Source: Litorimonas sp.
GTDB taxonomy: Bacteria; Pseudomonadota; Alphaproteobacteria; Caulobacterales; Maricaulaceae
DNA: 64,000 bases
NCBI GenBank assembly: GCA_029936425.1
Contig: JAPYSU010000001.1
Coordinates: forward strand, 124,001 to 188,000
Direction: 5' to 3'
The notes beneath the pieces were generated by a model, which saw only the letters and a program-made list of their open reading frames with translations, was not told where the DNA came from and made no database searches. Position numbers and translations under genes: made by a program. This document shows positions 16,994 to 25,313 of the stretch, one piece after another (the stretch's first letter is position 1; each line of letters opens with the position of its first letter).

Positions 16994-19189
16994 TTAGTTG
17001 TTTCCGACCCAGTTCGGATTGGGGTCGGCCAACTCAGTCATTATCGCCTCGTTCAGTTTCGCCCTGTTTTCGGCCATCCGGCTCTGCCGCTCTTTGAACT
17101 CAGGGAATTTACGAAGCATGTCAAAAGCCGGACCGTCCAGAAGATTGTCGGCCTGGCCAAGCGCAATCATTCGGTCAATCCAGGGCAGGGCCTGTTTGGG
17201 GTTTTGCCCGGACGCTTTGAGAACAGCTCCGGCCCATAATGGATTTAATAATTCGAACTGGTCGGCGGATTTATCGCCGAAATACGCTTTAAGCCGCTCT
17301 CGATAGCTCATCCCTTTGGGCAGCCCCAGTTTTGCGAAGACAAATGATATATTTGCGAAATCAACCAGATTATCTGTATCCGCCTGAAGCGTCTTATAGC
17401 CGAGCGTGTTTATCACATTTTCATAAGCGGACGCGGCGCGTTCAAGATCTTTCATCATATAGGCCAGGTAAGCTCTATCTTTAGGGTCTTTTAGCTCCGA
17501 GAACAGGTCTTTGGCCGTTTTGAAGTTGCCCGTTTCAACAGCTATCAGAGCCTTCATCTTAGGGCTATTATCCAGTGTCAGAGCGTCTTCATATAGTTTC
17601 GCTTTGAGGAATATCTCTTTGAGTATAATCGGGGGGTAAGGATCGTCAGGATTTAAAGCCTGCGCATTTTTGGCTGAAATGAAACTTTTTACAAAATCTC
17701 CTTCATCAAAATAAAACACCGCCAAGGCGATATGCCCCGCCGGCTGCTCCGGATTCCATTTAATATTATCCATTGTCGTGGCTTTTGCCGCTTTCCAGTC
17801 ACCGCTCAGCCGTTGAATGCGCGCAATATTATTGAGAATGGAGGCGGAGAGCGGATCAAGATTGCGGGCCTGTTCAAAGGCTTTAAGGCTCTTTTCATAC
17901 TCCCCTCTCTTGGCATAGGCCTGGCCTAGACGGTGGAAGGCCACCGAATAGTTGGGATTGGCGGCCACTGCTTTGAGCGCGTAATCAATCGCGGCTGCTG
18001 ATTCCGGATTTTCCGAAAACATATGGTCATACATCGCGGCGCTGGTCAGCGTTTCTGCCGAATTCGGGGATAAAACGAGCGCCCGATCAATATTTTTTCG
18101 CGCTTCGGTCTGCGCGTCCTCTTTTGGGAAAGCCCCATAAGCGAAAGCCAGCATATAGCTGTCTGCCAGTCCCGAATACGCATGTGAAAATTTGGGATCG
18201 AGAGAAATAACCTCTTCAAACCCCTGAATGGAAGACAGAAGCGGTGCGGGAAGACGCTGATTGGCTTCTTCGCGCGCTTTCAAGTATTTTTCATAGGCCT
18301 CGAGGGAGACGGTTCGGCCCGCTTCCCCTTCGGGCGTAAAGTTTAGGCGCCCCTTTAATTCTTCGACGATGGCCATCGCAATTTCATCCTGGACATCAAA
18401 AATATTTTTCGCCGTGAGCGGCCTGTCATAGGTCGCCGCCCAAATGTGGTTGTCATTGCTTGTATCAATCAATTGGGCCGTGATGCGCAAAGTTTCACCC
18501 GCTTTTCTCACACTGCCTTCCAGAATATGCGAAACATTCAGCGCTTCACTAATTTCCGCTAGACTTTTATTCTGTCCAGCGAATGAAAAGGCCGATGTTC
18601 GGGACGCGACCCGCAGACCGCTGATACGGGAGAGGACATTCAAGAGCTCCTCTGAAATGCCCTTGGCAAAATAATCTTGATCTTTGTCGGCAGAATAGTC
18701 TTCAAAGGGAAGAACGGCGATGGATTGAGTTGTTGGATCCTCTGCCTTCACTGACGCGGCGGAAACCCCTATGTCGCCAATCGAGGCCGCTTCCGTTAGG
18801 TCAGCTGATAAACTCTCTGTCTTGAAAGTCGGTCCCGTGGAAGAGCTGAAAAATTGGGAGAATATCATTAATCCGCCGACAACCAACAGACCAGCCAGAA
18901 TGGCCCAATCCAGCTTGCGCCCGGTTTGAGAGGAAATACTGTCATTTGCGGCTTTTGTCTCCGTCGGGCGCATGCCCTCCGGCGTCATTTCAAAGGCCCA
19001 AGCCAGGATCATGGCGATCGGAAAACCGATCACGAGGGTGATGATGATCATTTTCATGACCCAGTCAGGCGCACCGAAGCTGGTCGTTGTAATAGCGGCA
19101 ATCTGCACCATGATCCAGCTGACCACAGCATAGGCTCCGGCCACTCGGAAAATATTGCGCCTGCGCAGTTCTGAAAGAAACGATGTCAA
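16994..19189 (-). CDS. TolB-like/TPR membrane protein
   Basis: 731 residues. The N-terminus is 'MTSFLSELRRRNIFRVAGAY', seen in a large family of TPR proteins that share their N-terminus with class III adenylate cyclases. Helices at about 13-35, 44-66 and 95-112 are followed by a TolB/FlgO-like domain ('IAVLPFEDYSADKDQDYFAKGISEELL', about residues 158-280) and then at least eight TPR units to about 560. No cyclase domain is present. A scaffold or signalling role in the envelope is likely. A TATAAT -10 box lies about 30 bases upstream of the start. Confidence 0.75.
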   Translation of the reverse strand: MTSFLSELRRRNIFRVAGAYAVVSWIMVQIAAITTTSFGAPDWVMKMIIITLVIGFPIAMILAWAFEMTPEGMRPTETKAANDSISSQTGRKLDWAILAGLLVVGGLMIFSQFFSSSTGPTFKTESLSADLTEAASIGDIGVSAASVKAEDPTTQSIAVLPFEDYSADKDQDYFAKGISEELLNVLSRISGLRVASRTSAFSFAGQNKSLAEISEALNVSHILEGSVRKAGETLRITAQLIDTSNDNHIWAATYDRPLTAKNIFDVQDEIAMAIVEELKGRLNFTPEGEAGRTVSLEAYEKYLKAREEANQRLPAPLLSSIQGFEEVISLDPKFSHAYSGLADSYMLAFAYGAFPKEDAQTEARKNIDRALVLSPNSAETLTSAAMYDHMFSENPESAAAIDYALKAVAANPNYSVAFHRLGQAYAKRGEYEKSLKAFEQARNLDPLSASILNNIARIQRLSGDWKAAKATTMDNIKWNPEQPAGHIALAVFYFDEGDFVKSFISAKNAQALNPDDPYPPIILKEIFLKAKLYEDALTLDNSPKMKALIAVETGNFKTAKDLFSELKDPKDRAYLAYMMKDLERAASAYENVINTLGYKTLQADTDNLVDFANISFVFAKLGLPKGMSYRERLKAYFGDKSADQFELLNPLWAGAVLKASGQNPKQALPWIDRMIALGQADNLLDGPAFDMLRKFPEFKERQSRMAENRAKLNEAIMTELADPNPNWVGNN

Positions 19190-19203
19190 TTTGGCCCCAG
19201 AGA

Positions 19204-19245
19204 TTATCTGGAACCATTATACCACAGGTCTATCGGCCTGTCTGC
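19204..19245 (-). promoter_or_regulatory. Promoter-like -10 box with ACAGG/CCTGT dyad
   Basis: On the minus strand TATAAT (19216-19221) stands about 27 bases before the TPR gene's ATG. Directly upstream, over the -35 position, ACAGG and CCTGT form a short dyad spaced by eight bases, which could be an operator. No good -35 hexamer is visible, so an activator may be needed. Confidence 0.35.
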
Positions 19246-19290
19246 TGGAATTAAATGACCTTAAATTCGGGCTAGATAATCCAATTCTGA

Positions 19291-20667
19291 CTATTTTTGG
19301 ATCAGCAGGGACTTGATATTGACGAATTCTTTTACGCCAAACCCGCCATGCTCGCGGCCATAACCGGAGTCTTTGACGCCGCCGAAGGGCATATTCGGGA
19401 CGGCCAGACCAAAGCGGTTGATAAAGACCATCCCTGTGTCGAAATGATCGCGGGCAAGCTCAATAGCTTTATCCGTGTCGGTTGTCAGAATGCCGCCGCC
19501 AAGTCCAAATCGGCTGTCATTGGCGATACGCATGGCATCTTTTGCGTCTTTGGCTTTGATCAGGGAGGCGACAGGGCCAAACAGTTCATCATCATAAGCG
19601 GGTTGTCCGGGCAGAACATTGCCGAGAACCGTTGACGGATAGAAATATCCTTTACCGTCCGGCATTTCGCCGCCGCAAAGAATTTCGGCGCCTTTCGCAA
19701 CACTGTCCTGCACTTGTTTGTGCAGATCGTCGCGAAGGTCTTTACGCGCCATAGGGCCCATATCAAATTCGTCCGACGTCGGATCGCCTGTCGTCAACGC
19801 CGACATGGCTTTGACATAGGCATCGCGGAAATCATCATAGATGTCTTCGACAACAATAAAGCGTTTCGCCGCGATACAGGTCTCGCCGTTATTATAGACG
19901 CGGCCATTCACGCAGACTTCGACGGCGGCCTCAATATCAGCATCCGCCAAGACAATATAGGCGTCGTTAGAGCCGAGCTCCAAAACGGTTTTTTTCAAAA
20001 CCTTGCCGGCCTTTTGAGCAATCATGCGGCCCGCCTCAGAACTCCCTGTCAGGGTAACGCCTCGGACGCGCTCATTGGAAATAATTGTGTCCGACTGATC
20101 GTGAGAGATGACCAGTGTTCTAAAGAGGTGTTTCGGCAGGCCCGCATCCTCATAAATTTTCTGAAGAAGCTTGCCGGATCCGGTAACATTGGACGCGTGT
20201 TTCAAAAGCACGCCGTTCCCGGCCATCAGGTTGGCGATGGAATAACGTATCACCTGATAGGTCGGGTAATTCCAAGGCTGGATGCCGTAAATAACGCCGA
20301 TCGGAGAATAGGTAATGATGCCGCGTATTTCATCGTCAATATCACGGTCTTCATCAGCCAGTTCCGACGGGCCGTTCTCTGCAGTGTATTCGCAAATACC
20401 GGCGCAAAGTTCGACTTCCTCGTGACTTTGAGACAGAAGTTTCCCCATCTCTTCGGTCATAAGCGCCGCAAGGTCATCCTTATGTTTCATCAAGGATTTG
20501 CCGATTTTTCCGATGACTTGAGCGCGCGATTCAAGGCTTTCCTGACGCCAGTCGAGATAGGCTTTATGGCAATTTTCAATTGCCTCGGACAATTCGAAAT
20601 TGGTGAGTTTGGTATGACGCTCAATAACGTCTTCTGTGGCAGGGTTTATGGTGACTGTGGGGTTCAT
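19291..20667 (-). CDS. NAD(P)-dependent aldehyde dehydrogenase, succinate-semialdehyde type
   Basis: 458 residues. The start 'MNPTVTINPATEDVIERHTK' and the length match the short (about 455-residue) succinate-semialdehyde dehydrogenase subgroup. The catalytic Glu is in 'VLELGSNDAYIV' and the nucleophile Cys in 'YNNGETCIAAKRFIV'. It oxidises an aldehyde to the acid with NAD(P). Its ATG overlaps the stop of the Old Yellow Enzyme gene as ATGA, so the two are cotranslated. Together they may detoxify reactive carbonyls: one reduces activated C=C bonds, the other oxidises aldehydes. A GABA pathway is not supported, since no transaminase is near. Confidence 0.87.
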   Translation of the reverse strand: MNPTVTINPATEDVIERHTKLTNFELSEAIENCHKAYLDWRQESLESRAQVIGKIGKSLMKHKDDLAALMTEEMGKLLSQSHEEVELCAGICEYTAENGPSELADEDRDIDDEIRGIITYSPIGVIYGIQPWNYPTYQVIRYSIANLMAGNGVLLKHASNVTGSGKLLQKIYEDAGLPKHLFRTLVISHDQSDTIISNERVRGVTLTGSSEAGRMIAQKAGKVLKKTVLELGSNDAYIVLADADIEAAVEVCVNGRVYNNGETCIAAKRFIVVEDIYDDFRDAYVKAMSALTTGDPTSDEFDMGPMARKDLRDDLHKQVQDSVAKGAEILCGGEMPDGKGYFYPSTVLGNVLPGQPAYDDELFGPVASLIKAKDAKDAMRIANDSRFGLGGGILTTDTDKAIELARDHFDTGMVFINRFGLAVPNMPFGGVKDSGYGREHGGFGVKEFVNIKSLLIQK

Positions 20668-21785
20668 GCGGCTTCATCCTTTTCAGCAGTGTGTTCTTCT
20701 TCGTCGAGGAAGGGGTAATCGGTATATCCGGTTTCATCCCCGCCATAGAACGTGTCGGGATTGGGTTCATTCAGCTCCGCGCCGAGTCGAAAGCGTTCAG
20801 GCAGGTCGGGATTGGCAATAAAAGGGCGTCCGAAGGTGACCGCGTCAGCATGGCCGCTCTCTATCGCCTTGACGGCTCGCTCTGCATCATAATCGCCATT
20901 GGCAATATAAAATCCGTCATATTGTTTTCGAAGATTTTTGATGATCTTTTCGTCTTTCCCGTCCGGCTCATTTCCGGGGAAACGCTCTACGACGTGAAGA
21001 TAGGCGAGTTTGAAGTCGGACAACATTTTATAGGTATAGGCAAAGGTGCCTTCCTTATCGCTGTCGCTAATGTCATTGGCCTGGCCGAGTGGAGAAAGGC
21101 GAACCCCAATACGCTGCGAGGGCCAGACGTCCATGACGGCTTCCAGCACTTGCCGCAGTAAACGGGTCCGGTTTTCGATTGACCCTCCATACTCGTCGTC
21201 GCGTTTATTCGCGCCGTCTTGCAGGAATTGGTCAAGTAAATAGCCGTTTGCGCTATGGACTTCGATGCCGTCAAAGCCGGCATTTTTGGCAAATAGGGCT
21301 GCCTTGGAATAATCTTCGATGGTTTGCTCTATTCCCTCTTTGGTCAGAGCAACGGGTTCAGAGCAAGCTTGGAATCCTTCAGCTGTAAATGTCTCTGTCT
21401 CGGCCCGAATAGCGCTGGGCGCGACCGGGGATTTTCCGTCCGGCAAGAGAGAAGTGTGGCTGATACGGCCGACATGCCAGAGCTGGCAGAAAATCTGCCC
21501 GCCCCCGGCATGGACCGCATCTGTGATCTTTTTCCAGCTTAACACATGACTTCCGTCATATATTCCGGGCGTGTCCAAATAGCCTTTCCCCATGTCGGAA
21601 ATCTGAGTGGCTTCGGTTACAATCAGACCAGCAGAGCTGCGCTGATGGTAATAGGTTTGCGCCATTGTTTTAGGCGTGCCGTCGGCTTGCGCGCGATTGC
21701 GTGTCAGCGGCGCCATCAGGACGCGGTTGGAAAGCTTGAGCTCTCCCATCTCGGCAGGGTCGAAAAGCGGGGACGTATCAGTCAT
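20664..21785 (-). CDS. Old Yellow Enzyme-family alkene reductase
   Basis: 373 residues, FMN barrel. Signatures: 'LSNRVLMAPLTRNRA', 'GGQIFCQLWHVGRISH', 'GFDGIEVHSANGYLLDQFLQ' (catalytic His/Asn pair in 'VHSANGYL') and 'VTFGRPFIANPDLPER'. It reduces activated C=C bonds or nitro esters with NAD(P)H, as NemA does. It is the first gene of a two-gene operon with the aldehyde dehydrogenase. It is divergent from ribD across a 168-base region that contains a strong stem structure. No TetR-type nemR gene is beside it. Confidence 0.92.
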   Translation of the reverse strand: MTDTSPLFDPAEMGELKLSNRVLMAPLTRNRAQADGTPKTMAQTYYHQRSSAGLIVTEATQISDMGKGYLDTPGIYDGSHVLSWKKITDAVHAGGGQIFCQLWHVGRISHTSLLPDGKSPVAPSAIRAETETFTAEGFQACSEPVALTKEGIEQTIEDYSKAALFAKNAGFDGIEVHSANGYLLDQFLQDGANKRDDEYGGSIENRTRLLRQVLEAVMDVWPSQRIGVRLSPLGQANDISDSDKEGTFAYTYKMLSDFKLAYLHVVERFPGNEPDGKDEKIIKNLRKQYDGFYIANGDYDAERAVKAIESGHADAVTFGRPFIANPDLPERFRLGAELNEPNPDTFYGGDETGYTDYPFLDEEEHTAEKDEAA

Positions 21786-21822
21786 AAGTAAGGCTCGAAT
21801 TTAAATGTCTATGCCAACCTAA

Positions 21823-21890
21823 CGACAGTCTGCCTTGTTACGTTCCGAGTGTGAGCGGAATTGCGCAGTGTTCCGCTTAGACTTCTGTCG
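21823..21890. promoter_or_regulatory. Stem structure between the OYE and ribD genes
   Basis: CGACAG (21823-21828) can pair with CTGTCG (21885-21890), and AGCGGAA (21854-21860) pairs perfectly with TTCCGCT (21871-21877) inside it. The element lies 64 bases before ribD and 38 bases before the OYE gene start. It does not fit the FMN riboswitch consensus. It may be an operator or an RNA leader. Confidence 0.35.
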
Positions 21891-21953
21891 GCAGGGAGTT
21901 AAAACATCCAAATTCAATCTTCCCTTTGCGAAGCAAAAACGGAATAAAGACCT

Positions 21954-22397
21954 ATGAGTGATGAAGATTATATGGCTTTGGCCCTTTCCCTTGCCCGCGC
22001 CCAAAAAGGGCGCACTGCCGAGAATCCGGCTGTGGGATGCGTACTTGTCAAAAATGGCGAGGTCATCGGACGCGGGGCGACGGCGGATGGAGGCCGTCCT
22101 CATGCCGAGACAATCGCTTTGATGAGCGCCGGGTCAGAAGCGCGTGACTCTACGGCATATGTCACGCTGGAGCCCTGCTCACATTACGGCCAAACCGCGC
22201 CCTGTGCCAACGCCTTGATAGAGGCGAAAATTGCCGCTTGTCATATCGCGGTGATTGACCCCGACCCCCGCGTCCACTGGCGCGGCGCGGCGCTTTTGCA
22301 AGAGGCGGGTATAGATGTGCAGATCGGAATTGGGGCGGAAGAGGCGTTTGAGATTAATGCGGACTTTTTCGCGCGGGTGGGGAGGATAGATGGCTAA
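21954..22397 (+). CDS. ribD: RibD deaminase domain only (reductase domain missing)
   Basis: 147 residues: a complete pyrimidine deaminase domain of riboflavin synthesis, with zinc ligands in 'PHAETIAL' (His50, Glu52) and 'EPCSHYGQTAPC' (Cys75, Cys84). Normal RibD proteins are about 360 residues and continue into a reductase after a linker like 'FxxRxRxGRP'. Here the frame reads 'FFARVGRIDG' and stops, exactly at that border, and the next gene (HNH endonuclease) begins eight bases before the stop codon. The reductase half is not found in the 0.9 kb to fabI. It may be a working stand-alone deaminase or a broken gene; another ribD or reductase would be needed elsewhere. Confidence 0.8.
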   Translation: MSDEDYMALALSLARAQKGRTAENPAVGCVLVKNGEVIGRGATADGGRPHAETIALMSAGSEARDSTAYVTLEPCSHYGQTAPCANALIEAKIAACHIAVIDPDPRVHWRGAALLQEAGIDVQIGIGAEEAFEINADFFARVGRIDG

Positions 22398-23307
22398 GGG
22401 TGTTTTTATACATAACCCTCAATCGGTTTATGACGACCGACCGGAAGAATACTACAACTTCCCAAAAGTATATCTCTCTAGGGCAAAACCTACTGTGGGA
22501 GATTGGATTATCTATTACGAATCTGGGAAAGGGAGAGGGCGAAAATCTTATAAGGCTATTGCAAAAGTTAAAGCCATTCGGGAGGACTTCATCAAACCCG
22601 GCCATTATTATGCTGATATCGCTCCAAATACATATTTGCCCTTTGACCAACTCGTGCCCTTCAAAGTTGATGGTCAACCAAACGAGTCATTATTAAGTTT
22701 AGAAGACGGACGAATAAATGGCGGTCTAGCTATATCCGCCGTGAGACCAATATCCGAAGAGGATTTCGCAAAAATTGTGAACTTAGGCTTTGAAGACGAA
22801 CTTGCTGAACTGCCTCGTATTGATGAAATCCAGAATTATGATGAGCAAGGAAACTATGTTTCTGATTTCGCACAACCTGAATATGTTGTTCCGACTCCAC
22901 GATTAACTTTACAGACTCTACAAAACCGTAAAGTGCGAGATAGAGTTTTTCGGCGCCAAGTTATAAAAGCCTACAACAAAACCTGTGCATTTACGGGCTT
23001 GAATTTCGTGAATGGTGGGGGAAGGGCAGAGGTTGAAGCTGCCCATATCCGTCCTGTTTCTAATGATGGACCGGATGTTGTGAGTAATGGTTTAGCATTA
23101 TCAGGGACAATACATTGGATGTTTGACCGAGGTTATCTTTCGATTTCTGACGACCATGATATTTTGGTTTCTAGGCACGTAAATAACACTGATGAAATTG
23201 ACCGCCTATTAGTGACAGATAGAAAAGCAATTATGCCAGTCAAAGAATCTGACTGGCCCCACCCTGCTTACATGGAATGGCACAGGGCAGAATGTTTTAA
23301 AACTTAA
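22390..23307 (+). CDS. HNH endonuclease with N-terminal PUA/EVE-like domain
   Basis: 305 residues. The C-terminal third is an HNH_2-type nuclease: 'KTCAFTGL' (Cys199), 'EVEAAHIRPVSNDGPD' (His219), 'SNGLALSGTIHWMFDRGYL' (Asn233, His242). The first 130 residues ('GDWIIYYESGKGRGR', 'YYADIAPNTYLPFDQLVPF') look like a PUA/EVE-type fold that in other systems reads modified bases. This combination suggests a modification-dependent restriction enzyme, but I infer that from domain logic. Base composition is clearly AT-richer than in ribD and fabI, a sign of transfer. GGGGAGGAT gives a strong ribosome site. The stop overlaps the fabI stop by four bases. Confidence 0.82.
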   Translation: MAKGVFIHNPQSVYDDRPEEYYNFPKVYLSRAKPTVGDWIIYYESGKGRGRKSYKAIAKVKAIREDFIKPGHYYADIAPNTYLPFDQLVPFKVDGQPNESLLSLEDGRINGGLAISAVRPISEEDFAKIVNLGFEDELAELPRIDEIQNYDEQGNYVSDFAQPEYVVPTPRLTLQTLQNRKVRDRVFRRQVIKAYNKTCAFTGLNFVNGGGRAEVEAAHIRPVSNDGPDVVSNGLALSGTIHWMFDRGYLSISDDHDILVSRHVNNTDEIDRLLVTDRKAIMPVKESDWPHPAYMEWHRAECFKT

Positions 23308-24149
23308 TCCGCCAAACTTGCTTTCAACGGCTCTTCTTGCGGCATCCCAATCGCGTGGAAACCGCCATCGACGTGATGCGTCTCACCTGTGCAGGACAGA
23401 CCCAGATCGGACAGAAGGTAAAGCGCTGCGCCGGCGACGCCTGCCGGATCTGTGTGGTCTTGCAGGGCCGAGGCGGCTTTGTTGAAGCGGAACATATGAC
23501 GGCCGGAACCGATACCGGCGGCGGCGAGCGTCTTGATCGGGCCAGCGGAAATGGCATTGACGCGTATGCCGCGCGGACCAAGGTCAGCGGCGATATATCG
23601 GGTGGAGGCCTCGAGAGCCGCTTTGGCCACGCCCATCACATTGTAATTCGGGATAACGCGCTCGGACCCGAGATAGGTCAGCGTTACCATGGAGCCGCCC
23701 TCATTCATGATTTCAGAGGCGCGCCGCGCCGCATCGACAAAGGAGTAGGCCGAAATATCCAGCGCAGATTTAAAGCCCTCGCGCGTGGTATTATCCACAA
23801 ACGATCCGGCAAGTTGATCTTTGCCCGCAAAGGCAATCGCGTGAACGAGGAAGTCGATCTTGCCGAATTTTTCCTTGAGCGTGGCAAAGGTGCTGTCCAT
23901 TGTCGCGTCATCAGTGACGTCGCATTCGCAAAGAATATCTGAGCCAATGCTCTCGGCGAGGGGTTTTACCCGGCGGAGCAGCGCATCGCCCTGATAGGTA
24001 AACGCGATCTCTGCACCTTGAGCGGCGAGTTGACGGGCGATTGCCCAGGCAATGGAATTCTTATTGGCTACGCCCATGATAAGGCCTTTTTTGCCTTTCA
24101 TCAGCTCGCCCTTTGGAAAGCCTTCGAGCGCTTCGGTCATATCAGTCAT
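23304..24149 (-). CDS. fabI: Enoyl-[acyl-carrier-protein] reductase FabI
   Basis: 281 residues. It carries out the NADH-dependent last reduction step of type II fatty acid elongation. The SDR-type nucleotide motif is 'GLIMGVANKNSIAWAIA', and the catalytic pair is in 'YNVMGVAKAALE' (Tyr-x6-Lys, the FabI spacing). 'YLGSERVIPNYN' is diagnostic of FabI. An internal Met at codon 4 (24140) is an alternative start. The upstream region has paired GANTC sites. FabA and FabB are 2-4 kb away but separate. Confidence 0.96.
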   Translation of the reverse strand: MTDMTEALEGFPKGELMKGKKGLIMGVANKNSIAWAIARQLAAQGAEIAFTYQGDALLRRVKPLAESIGSDILCECDVTDDATMDSTFATLKEKFGKIDFLVHAIAFAGKDQLAGSFVDNTTREGFKSALDISAYSFVDAARRASEIMNEGGSMVTLTYLGSERVIPNYNVMGVAKAALEASTRYIAADLGPRGIRVNAISAGPIKTLAAAGIGSGRHMFRFNKAASALQDHTDPAGVAGAALYLLSDLGLSCTGETHHVDGGFHAIGMPQEEPLKASLAD

Positions 24150-24185
24150 ATATCGTCCTGTTTTCGATTTGATGTGCTTATATGG

Positions 24186-24200
24186 GATTCAACGCGATTC
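24186..24200. promoter_or_regulatory. Paired GANTC (CcrM-type) sites upstream of fabI
   Basis: GATTC occurs at 24186-24190 and 24196-24200, centred 10 bases apart, 37-51 bases before the fabI start. A third GATTC is at 24323-24327, just before the LuxR gene. In this lineage CcrM methylates GANTC and methylation state tunes some promoters through GcrA. Function here is inferred. Confidence 0.4.
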
Positions 24201-24339
24201 CGCCATAGTGAAATCTTTCGAATGGCGTTCGACGTAAATATCAGTAACTCATGATTAAATTAAGTGTTGTATTTGAACAGAGCGTCATACAACCTGACAA
24301 AGAATATCGATTTTAATTTCGTGATTCAGGCGAGGATCC

Positions 24340-25143
24340 ATGGGACAAACAGTACGGTATAGGCCCAGATCAGACTCATCGGTAGATCTGACAGATAAGC
24401 CGTTGCTGAACCCGTCTGAACTTGTCCGATGGATGGGGAAGATCGACAAGGCTCAAACGCCGCAAGAGGCGTTCGATCAATATTGCGGCGCGGTCGAGCC
24501 CTATGGTTTTGACTTCATTTCAATGGGGCGTCTATTGCCGCCGCGTCCGGGCGCACAAGCTCCCCAGAATGTGCCAAGGCAGTTTCACCTCTCCAAAGGG
24601 GCGGATGACTGGATTAACAAGCTGGTTAGCACAGGGGATTTGATTACCAAAAGCCCCTTAGTGCTGCATGGTTTTCGTGTCTCCGTTCCGTTTCGCTGGC
24701 GCGAAGCATGGCAGAATCTGACCGAGGAACAGAAAAAACATGTCGAAGGGACGAAAGCTGCCGGGCTCCATTACGGTATATGTTTTCCGATTGTGAAAGA
24801 CCGAACCGCGCCGGGACTCATGTCGATGGGCCGAAAAACAGATTTTGACTTATCACTTCAAGATATGGTCAGCCTTGAAACGCTTGTTCGCCAGGTTTTT
24901 GACGTGATGTACCGTTTGACCGAAATGCCTGAAGCGATGCCCAAGCTGACATTGAGTCAAAGAGAGCGCGAAGTATTGTCATTGGTCGCACAAGGTAAAA
25001 CGAATTGGGAAATCGGAACAATTCTCCAAATTTCAGAATATTCCGTCCGGGACTATTTAAAAGATTTATCTCGCCGTATGGCAACATCGAACCGGACCCA
25101 CACGGTAACGCGGGCTATCCGGCTCGGCCTAATCTTACCTTGA
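24340..25143 (+). CDS. LuxR-family regulator with autoinducer-type domain
   Basis: 267 residues. The N-terminal 180 residues resemble an autoinducer-binding domain ('FDQYCGAVEPYGFDFISMGR', 'VSVPFRWREAWQNL', 'GLHYGICFPIV'). The C-terminus is a LuxR helix-turn-helix ('LTLSQREREVLSLVAQGKTN', 'VRDYLKDLSRRMATSNRTHT', about 203-260). Ligand-pocket Trp/Asp positions are only partly recognisable. No luxI synthase is in the window, so it may be a solo receptor for an acyl-homoserine lactone or another small molecule. Confidence 0.88.
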   Translation: MGQTVRYRPRSDSSVDLTDKPLLNPSELVRWMGKIDKAQTPQEAFDQYCGAVEPYGFDFISMGRLLPPRPGAQAPQNVPRQFHLSKGADDWINKLVSTGDLITKSPLVLHGFRVSVPFRWREAWQNLTEEQKKHVEGTKAAGLHYGICFPIVKDRTAPGLMSMGRKTDFDLSLQDMVSLETLVRQVFDVMYRLTEMPEAMPKLTLSQREREVLSLVAQGKTNWEIGTILQISEYSVRDYLKDLSRRMATSNRTHTVTRAIRLGLILP

Positions 25144-25204
25144 GGTTTAAATATTCCGATGTCCTATAAATGTAGGGTAGGAATTTAAGATACAGGCTCG
25201 ATAG

Positions 25205-25300
25205 TAGGGATGTAGTGGCGTTCCAGCCGACTCTCTCAGCCCTGTGCCCCAAGCTGGAGAGGGAGTCCGGTATCGGGCGTGGGGGCCTCACTACACTATT
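25205..25300. ncRNA. Candidate structured RNA between convergent genes
   Basis: TGTAGTG (25211-25217) pairs perfectly with CACTACA (25289-25295). Inside, GACTC (25229-25233) pairs with GAGTC (25263-25267), then TCT with AGA, and CAGC (25237-25240) with GCTG (25253-25256), leaving a 12-base loop. CCG/CGG (25267-25276) adds a small third hairpin. There is no U-run, so this is not a normal terminator. It fills the 170-base gap between the luxR and mipA-like 3' ends. The size would suit a small RNA, but I could not match a known family and the strand is undecided. Confidence 0.4.
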
Positions 25301-25313
25301 CGGATAAGTGGCT

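Noticed and set aside
19714..20718. 334-codon plus-strand ORF opposite the aldehyde dehydrogenase gene
   Set aside because: Antisense shadow of a strongly conserved enzyme; no ribosome site and no recognisable domain.
21786..21953. FMN riboswitch before ribD
   Set aside because: The conserved FMN-aptamer core motifs are not found; only simple stems are seen.
25205..25300. Simple Rho-independent terminator for luxR
   Set aside because: No T-run follows on either strand and the fold is branched, so it was listed as a candidate RNA instead.
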